In this document: piece by piece, positions 57,594 to 64,000 of the stretch
How the letters are laid out: each line of letters begins with the position of its first letter
Numbering within the stretch: the first letter of the stretch is position 1
Assembly: GCA_027625915.1 (NCBI GenBank)
Contig: JANTQA010000010.1
Location: forward strand, 806,001-870,000
Source: Anaeramoeba flamelloides
Taxonomy: Eukaryota; Metamonada; Anaeramoebidae
DNA length: 64,000 bases
Direction of reading: 5' to 3'
Made by a program: the position numbers and the translations under genes
The notes under the pieces: model-generated
Databases searched by the model: none
The model's input: the letters and a program-made list of their open reading frames with translations, nothing else
Told to the model about the DNA's origin: nothing

Positions 57594-57675
57594 ATGACTG
57601 TCACAATAGATTTGTCCAAAATTAGGCATGTTGTAATTGAGGATGAATATTCTTTGTATTCTTTTAGTTCAGATG
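57594..57675 (+). CDS. Candidate first coding exon of an unknown gene
   Basis: ATG followed by 27 codons of non-AT-biased protein (MTVTIDLSKIRHVVIEDEYS then LYSFSSD) and a consensus donor, G then GTAAGA, phase 1. Reading through gives only 11 more codons before a stop, in repeat-like sequence. The style matches the short first exons of the kelch-BTB and VPS13 genes. I could not place the next exon in the following 6.3 kb. An acceptor-like site after a T-run at about 61252 (CCTATTTTAG then ATTTTGGGTATG) would continue in phase but is unproven. Real coding is likely; the gene is unidentified. Confidence 0.5.
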
Positions 57676-57689
57676 GTAAGAAAATAATT

Positions 57690-58285
57690 CTTCGAAATAA
57701 TATTGAATAACGATTTATTCGATTTTTTTACAAAGATCACAATTAAAAATTGTAATTTTTTGAAATTTTTATTTTTTAATTCAATTTTCCCAAAACCAAA
57801 ATAACAGCATTCTGTATTAAAAAAATAATATTCAGTGAACACGACTCATATATCAATTTTTCTAATTCAAAGATTTAATCAATAATTATGAACACAAAAA
57901 CCTAAGACTGATTTGTTTTGTTTCATTTTTAATTTCCTATTTATAAATCTGTTTGTATTTTAAATAAACTCTAAACTTAATTTCAAAAATAGTGGCATAT
58001 TTTTCATCGGTAAAAAATTTGTTTAATTGTTTTTTGTTTTTTTATAATAAGGTATTTTACTACCGTGTTGAGATATAATAACCAATAAAGATTAATAAAT
58101 AAAAATATTGTGTAATAATTTTATTTTTTCAAAGACAAATGAAAAAAGAAAAAAATAATAATAAAAAAGGTTGCCCCTAATTTTGAAATTTGGCTTCTTT
58201 CAAAATCATTGGCATATTAAAAAACAAATTTTAAAAAAAAATATTTTTAATAATTGAAGTTATCTATTCTAATATAAAAATTTCA
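57690..58285 (+). repeat. Dispersed repeat family F, copy 3
   Basis: 57690-57950 matches 27340-27600, and 57975-58200 matches 54720-55170 without the MITE present there. It ends at the hAT-type insertion. It starts about 15 bases after the donor of the candidate exon. Confidence 0.7.
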
Positions 58286-58293
58286 ATTTTAAT

Positions 58294-58864
58294 CAGGGTT
58301 CACATTTTGATTCTTTTTTGAAAAAAACCCAAAATAATTCTTTTTTTTGATTTTATGACATCAAATGATTCTTTTTTTCCCCAATGATAATTCTCAATTC
58401 ATTTCTTATTTACATTCGTTTTTACTCGGAATCACAGCATTCTCAAAATTTAATATTTAATTATTTTTTTTTTTATTACTAAAAAAAAATGTTATTTCTT
58501 AAAAAAAATAAATATTTAAGGTTTTTCTAGACGGGATTTTAGTTTCCATCCCCTTTTCATCAACCCTGCTGTTTTTTAAGTTTATTCATGATAAGAAAAT
58601 TATTTTTCTTTGAAATGGAATCAAAAGATTCTTTTTTATTTTAATAGGGTTTTGGTACCAAAAAAAAATTCTTTTTTTGATTCCGCGGAATCAGAATAAA
58701 ATAATTTTCAATATTTTTTGAAAAATTAGACTTCAAAGGCATTTTAACAAGTGAAAAATGTTTGATTAAAATTGATTCCCTTGGAATCATTTTAATATTA
58801 TGATTCCAAATTTTAATTTTTGAGATTCTAAAATTCCAAAAATAGAATCATTTTGGGAACTCTG
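58294..58864. mobile_element. hAT-type MITE with perfect 8-base target duplication
   Basis: 571 bases. Left end CAGGGTTCACATTTTGATTC; right end, inverted, CAGAGTTCCCAAAATGATTC. ATTTTAAT occurs immediately outside on both sides (58286-58293 and 58865-58872). The CAGGGTTC-type terminus and the 8-base duplication are hallmarks of hAT transposons. The interior is rich in GATTC/GAATC words on both strands. No transposase, so non-autonomous. Confidence 0.95.
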
Positions 58865-59346
58865 ATTTTAATATTCAGTTCTATACTCAAGAGATATTTA
58901 TTTTTCAACGAAAAATAAAATAAAAAAAAGTAAAAAAAACAATTAAAAAAAATTTGGCTATTTATTTTGAAATAAGCATTACATAAAAAATAGAAATTTT
59001 TGCTTATTAGCCTCAGTGGGTAATAAACTTATTTTTGATTCTTTAATGAAATTCCTAAATTTTTTATTTAGGAATTCGGGCAAATAAGAGGCGTCAATAA
59101 CACCTCCCTTAAATAAAAAAAAAATAAAAAAAATAGAAATTTTAAACAATTAATAAAATCCATTTATCGATTCTCCTCCCATTTGAATAAGTAAATCGAA
59201 ACTTTTTTTCATATTTTAAACTAATTTTTTCATTAATTCATCTGCTACCTGTTTCCAAATTTTCATTTTTATTTTCCATTTTAACAAAATAATGTTGGAA
59301 AAAATAAAAAAGAGAAAAAATGATTTATTTCCAAACTTTTCATTGT

Positions 59347-59363
59347 GGGGGGGGGGGGGGGGG
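59347..59363 (+). repeat. 17-base homopolymer G run
   Basis: Seventeen consecutive G (GTG precedes it), the only such run in the window and far outside its base composition. Able to form a G-quadruplex. Confidence 0.95.
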
Positions 59364-59444
59364 ACTTCAAAACAATACAAATACAATCCAAAATTTAAAT
59401 GTAATGTGGGTCATTTATTCTGAAATTTAGTTTATATTTGCGAT

Positions 59445-60150
59445 CTGTAAAAATAATTTGTAAAAATGATCTATTTGTTAATTATTTATCTTTTAAAAAA
59501 CAATGCATTTCGAAAAAAAATTGAAGAAATTATACTTCAACTTTAAAAACCAATGGTTCAACTTTTAAATTTGTCTCGAAATTTGGATTTATTTTCTGGA
59601 ATTCTTTATATTTTTTTCCAAAGATAATGATTATTTTTTATTGATGATAACAACTTTTGGTACTATCTAATTAATGAGATTTTAAGACACATTTCAACCA
59701 TAGGGTGCCAATATTATTTAAATTTAATAACAACATATTCTAATTTTATACTCTTCCTTGTGAGATGATAATCCCTAAAACTCTGTTCATTATACTTTCA
59801 AATTTAATCTTTAACCTTCACACAATTTTCTTGATTCAGTGTTAATCTGTATAAAATAATTTTCAAAATGAGCTTTCTTATTCTAATTTTCAATTTTTTC
59901 AATAAATAGTTCAGTGCCCAATTTTTATATCGAAAAAATTCCACAGTAGCTTCGGAAAGACTGTTCTTATAGAAATAGAAAAAATCCTAAATCTTGAAAA
60001 ATTAATTGGGAAATGAAAAAAATAATTTGGAAAGGGTTAAAAATCTTTAAAAATTAAAGTATATTTTATTTTTTTATGTGTTTGATTAATCCAGATAATT
60101 TTTACTTAAAATGATTTCAAAAAAAATTTAATTTTGAAATCATTTTTCAG
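59445..60150. repeat. Family F mosaic, direct then inverted
   Basis: 59445-59580 matches 27620-27770 in direct orientation. 59868-59960 matches 55230-55150 in inverse, and 59985-60150 matches 54690-54520 in inverse (AATTAATTGGGAAATGAAAA, AATCCAGATAATTTTTACTT, ATGATTTC). The inverse part lacks about 200 bases present in copies 2 and 3. Confidence 0.65.
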
Positions 60151-63100
60151 AATACTTTGAACAGTTAAAAAGAGCTATTAAACTTTATTAAAGTTTTTTT
60201 TTTTGGGAAAAAATTATTCAAAATTCATTTTATTTGTTGAGAAATTTTTAAAAAATTCGTATTGAATTTACAATTGTTTTTTCTATTGTACAGATTTAAG
60301 AAACGTAAAATATATTTAATTTTTTTATTTATCTGTTTTGTGGAATTTGGGTATTAGTCTTCTTGAATCAGAAATATGCATTTTAATTTGTTGTAGGTAT
60401 ACACCATATGTATAGATTTAATATAACAACATTTTTTTTGAAATATTTGAAATATTTTCTTAATACTTTCAAATATAAAGGGTTAACTTTTTAGCATATA
60501 GGTTTAAGTTCAAAAAATAAAAGAAAAAAAAAAAAAGAATAGAAAAGAAAAAACATATTATAAGTAGTTAATCATTTTTTTTTCAATTATAATTTTATCT
60601 TAAAGTTGAATAAATAACAACTTAATTCAGTTTATCAGAATATATTTTCGAATATCTTTTTGTTTTTTTCAACAAAGTAATATGTAAGATATTTGAGAAC
60701 TTGAAAAAAACTTTTATTTTATTAATTGGGAAACAAATATAAACTAAATTCCAAAAATTTGGACACAGTTTAAGTAGTTGAAAGAATAACAATACTACAC
60801 TTTAAATTCAATTTGGAAAGAAATTTGATTTTCCAAACTATTTCATTTTTTGTTTTTTTTTTATTTTGTTGTCATTTCCTTTTTTCCATAACCTAATCTT
60901 TTTCGTTAGATCTGGAATTTTTTGTTAGATGATTGATAGAAGGTTATCATTGAGTTTGTAAAATTGAAAAATCACCTAGAATTGGTTGAATGGTATCTTA
61001 TAATTTGATTGATCAACAATTGATGGTGAAATTTCAACAAAATAACCAATACATTTTTTGTTCAGTTCGTTTCATTATTTTGAACACACCAATTTTTATT
61101 TTTGAGTTTTAATTTTTTTTTTCTTTTCTTTGGATTAAAATGATTACTTATTAAAACATTAATAATGGTTAACTTAAATGTATTTTTATATTCAGTTTGG
61201 AAAAATATAATGAATAGGGTTTTTTTTTTTTTTGCCTATTTTAGATTTTGGGTATGTCAAAATTTTAGGAATGGGGTTTAGCTTGAAAATTGTATATTTT
61301 TCTCCTTTATTTCTTTTTATTTCTTTCGTTCTTTCTTTTTATTTTTTTCAATATTGATTAAAAATCATAAAAGGTCATCAATACAATATGAAGGTAATAT
61401 AAAAATACAAAAAACATTTCTAGTCTTCGAAAAGAAAGATAATTAATTCTAATTTATATCTTTGAAAGATATGTGAAATATACAAAGGGAAAAGTGAAAA
61501 AAAAAGAAAAGTATATAAATTTAATCGATTTCTCTGTTTAAAAATTCAATACTATATAATAAATAAAATTAAAAGATTTGATATTCAAAATTGTTCAAAT
61601 GAAAAAAAATAACTACCAGTATTTTATTTTCAAAAAAATTGTAATGTATTTCGTCCATAAAAAAAAATTTTTTTAAAGTCTATAAATAAATGGAAAACAA
61701 AAATCCTACAAATTATAGGTTTTTGTTATTTTTTTTTTTTATTTAAAAATTTATTGATCAAATTTTTTATGAAAATATAACCAAAGAAGATAATTAAAAA
61801 TAGAGCTTGTAAACATATCATAGAAATGGATATTCGATGTTATTTACTAGTAAATTTATAAACTCAAGATAAATTCTCTAATCCTCAAAAAATCAGTTGT
61901 ACGACCTTTTCATAATGAAATTTTTGTTTGAGGAGATTTGGACAAGAAATTTTGAATTTTGGAAAAAAAAAAAAATAAATATCGAATTTAAAAAGGAAAA
62001 AAAATATTAAAAGTACTTTTCCTTTTAAAAATCGGTTTTGTTGTCCAAATTAGATTTAAAAATTTATTTTTTTATTTTTTTTTTCAAGATATCAATTGTT
62101 TTTTAATTGTAATTTATCATATCACCCCCCCTAAACATTAGAACATGAAAAAATTTTCAAATATTACTTCAAAAAAGTTTTTAAAAATATTTTTTTAATA
62201 ATTTCAAATTTAAATTGAATTGAAAACTATATCTTTAATTCATTTTAAAATTCAAAAGATCTTCGGATTCACAATCCAAAACTTATATATAACAAATTTT
62301 GTAATCATGGAAAGGGGTTTTATTACAAGAAAGGGATTAAATGGATTTTTATCTAAAAGTACATTTCAGAAATCCACAACATATCGTAAAAGAGTGTTCA
62401 TCAAGGTTTGTGTGTCAAACAACTGGACTCAGAACCAAAAGGAAAAAAAGCAGATCTCTTAATTTTTAAATATATTCACTAATTTCAAGTAAAATGGAAT
62501 AAAATCAACAAAGAAAATGTTTAAATTAAAATAGAAAGTTAAAATGTTGATTGGTACCAAAAAAAAGAAAGTAATAAAGAAAAAAAATTTTTTAAACCAT
62601 CTAAAAACGAACATTTTTTTTTTTGACAAGTAGAAAATGATTATTTCTTTAGGAATTTAGAAAAAAAAAAAAAAAAATTACTAGTCCTCAAATATTATAA
62701 ATTTATTTCACACTCATACCTCATAAAAGGGTTTGAGATTACAAGTTTTTCATTGAAACAGGAGAATGGTAATAATAAAAACTCCACAAACCAAAGAGAT
62801 AAACTTTTACTATTAATATACCCTCATACAATTTATTGGAAAAAGAAAATAAAGAATTGGATTTTATAAAATTAAAAGCAAATAGTAAGGAATTCTAAAT
62901 TCGATATTAATAAAGGATACTATGAATGGTGGTGAGAAAATGAAAAAGATTAGGAATTTCTTCCAAAAATGTAGCTACACATTTTGTGAAAATTTCAAAA
63001 AAAAAAAAAACTATATTTTTATAAGATCTTATTAAACTAAACCTTCTCTGAAGTTGATTAATAGGTTTACAGTCATGAAGGTTATTTGAACTGATCAAAA

Positions 63101-63716
63101 AATTGGGATAGTCCTTAAATATCAAAATAAAAAAAAATTAAAAAAGTAGAAATCTGAAAAAACAATAGACCCTGATTTAAAGTAGGGAGACAAAACTTTT
63201 TTAGGATATTGATTTACACCAAAAGATGATATAAGGCAAAAGATTGAATCTATTAAAAAAAAAAAAAAAAAAATCACAATATTTCTGTTCCTTATCTCTC
63301 AAACAAAAAAATAAGAAATGTAATCACCCCAAATATACTATTCCAAACAATCGTACACAGTGGTAATTTTCTAATATTTTCATTTGTTTTATTTTTACAT
63401 TATAAGAAAAAGATCTCATATAAAATGTAACCATTAACATCTGATAATTTTACAATTATTTGAAAATATTTTTTGAGAACTAATTCTGATAAATTCAAAT
63501 AGATATCCTGAAATTTTTACTGCATTTTGCAGTTTTTAAATTGTTTTTAATGGGTTTTAAAGGTAGATATCATTGGTTTACCTGAGACCAAACTTATACA
63601 CGGTTATGATTGAAAATAATTTGAAACGTACTGTTTCATAAATAACAGTAATAAAGTGAAAAATAGAAAAATAATGTAAATTGTTTTTTTAGGATTTACC
63701 AATAAATATTATTTAA

Positions 63717-63898
63717 TTATTCTTTTTCATATTCCACCTTTATTAGTTCTTCAACCAATTCTTGAACGATCCAATTTTTCTTGATTTTATAAATCTGAGT
63801 TCAACAAAATTTATTTAATAAGTATTGATTTACAATTGAATTGAAATAATTTAAATACAGCATCGCATACCAAATTTTATGGGTGTTTTGAGGTATTC
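63717..63898 (-). CDS. Probable 3' exons of an unknown gene entering from the right
   Basis: The minus-strand segment 63898-63834 reads (x)GIPQNTHKIWYAMLYLNYFN then SI. After a 39-base gap with GTAAAT and CTCAG borders, 63794-63717 reads IYKIKKNWIVQELVEELIK then VEYEKE and a TAA. Both have non-AT-run protein composition. The left exon follows a T-rich tract ending CCAG, and needs one base from an upstream exon. The 39-base gap is in frame but holds a TGA, so it is either a very short intron or the gene ends there. GIPxxxxxxW recalls the first motif of TBC RabGAP domains, but a whole TBC domain could not fit. No confident identity. Confidence 0.4.
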
Positions 63899-64000
63899 CT
63901 GGCAAAAGGCAAAAAAATTTTTTTTGTAATAACAAAAAACAAAAAAATGGAGAGTGTTTTTCGAACAACAGATTAACTTGTTATTGAAGATCTTTCATGT

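Larger units (their letters stand above)
57676..63716. other. Gene-poor region or long intron with repeats
   Basis: 6 kb in which I can support family F pieces, a hAT MITE, a 17-G run and AT-rich filler. If the exon at 57594 is real, much of this is its first intron. No other gene is supported. Confidence 0.65.

Noticed and set aside
20390-60640. Short match ATCTTAAAGTT(C/G)AATAA between about 20397 and 60597
   Set aside because: Only about 35 bases in AT-rich DNA; too short to call a repeat.
62220-62462. 80-codon frame with a slightly protein-like middle (MERGFITRKGLNGFL) and a GTTTGT after ATCAAG
   Set aside because: The start is a TTG, no partner exon or acceptor could be placed, and no family is recognisable. 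Could be an exon but is not supported.
62907-63125. 72-codon minus-strand frame (KCVATFLEEIPNLFHFLTTI)
   Set aside because: Contains a Phe run from a T tract, and no splice connection to the right-edge exons could be made in phase with confidence.

Overview
The window is nuclear DNA from a free-living protist. It is strongly AT-rich (intergenic DNA and introns are dominated by A and T runs), has GT-AG spliceosomal introns (donors GTAAGC, GTAAGA, GTAATT, GTTTGT), codes Asn, Lys and Glu runs, uses TAA or TAG stops, and carries a eukaryotic set of signalling genes: an RBR E3 ligase, RUN, RhoGAP, kelch-BTB, VPS13, a hormone-sensitive-lipase-type esterase and ribosomal protein eS8. An amoeboid protist of the Anaeramoeba or dictyostelid kind fits. 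The 3.9 kb and 5.9 kb introns fit a Dictyostelium-like genome poorly and make me lean to Anaeramoeba, but this is inference from style, not a search.

Layout, left to right. (1) 2-1840, + strand: 3' part of an RNF216/TRIAD3-like RBR ubiquitin ligase, cut by the window edge. (2) 3056-6154, - strand: coiled-coil protein with a C-terminal RUN-like domain. (3) 11839-13920, + strand: intact HSL-family esterase. (4) 16723-17877, - strand: eS8 in three exons. (5) 18805-20274, + strand: RhoGAP with an N-terminal 10-residue proline/arginine repeat. (6) 22923-29868, - strand: eight-exon gene joining to exactly 719 codons, six kelch repeats plus two BTB domains (LZTR1-like). (7) 33421-51280, - strand: VPS13, about 3999 aa, made of a 115-codon chorein exon and a huge second exon separated by a 5860-base intron. 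(8) 56455-57244, + strand: secreted/membrane Cys-rich protein in two exons. (9) 57594-57675, + strand: probable first exon of a further gene. (10) 63717-63898, - strand: probable 3' exons of a gene entering from the right.

The rest, close to half of the window, is not featureless. Read against itself it contains several families of short non-autonomous DNA transposons (MITE-like) and older dispersed repeats. They include a hAT-type element with a perfect 8-base target duplication (58294-58864), a second hAT-like one (30182-30615), a PIF/Harbinger-like one (49597-50296), Tc1/mariner-like ones (54908-55112 and relatives) of which one sits inside a repeat whose other copy looks like the empty site, an almost fully palindromic foldback element (27859-28266), and a 3 kb element with arms of about 620 bases (46080-49110). 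Several of these lie in the two giant introns.

Functionally the genes are a mix of membrane and lipid biology (VPS13 bridge-type lipid transfer, HSL-type lipase, RUN) and small-GTPase or ubiquitin control (RhoGAP, kelch-BTB, RBR ligase), plus one housekeeping ribosomal gene. There is no sign of operon-like organisation. I found no tRNA, rRNA or CRISPR array and no recognisable transposase, retroelement or virus-derived gene.
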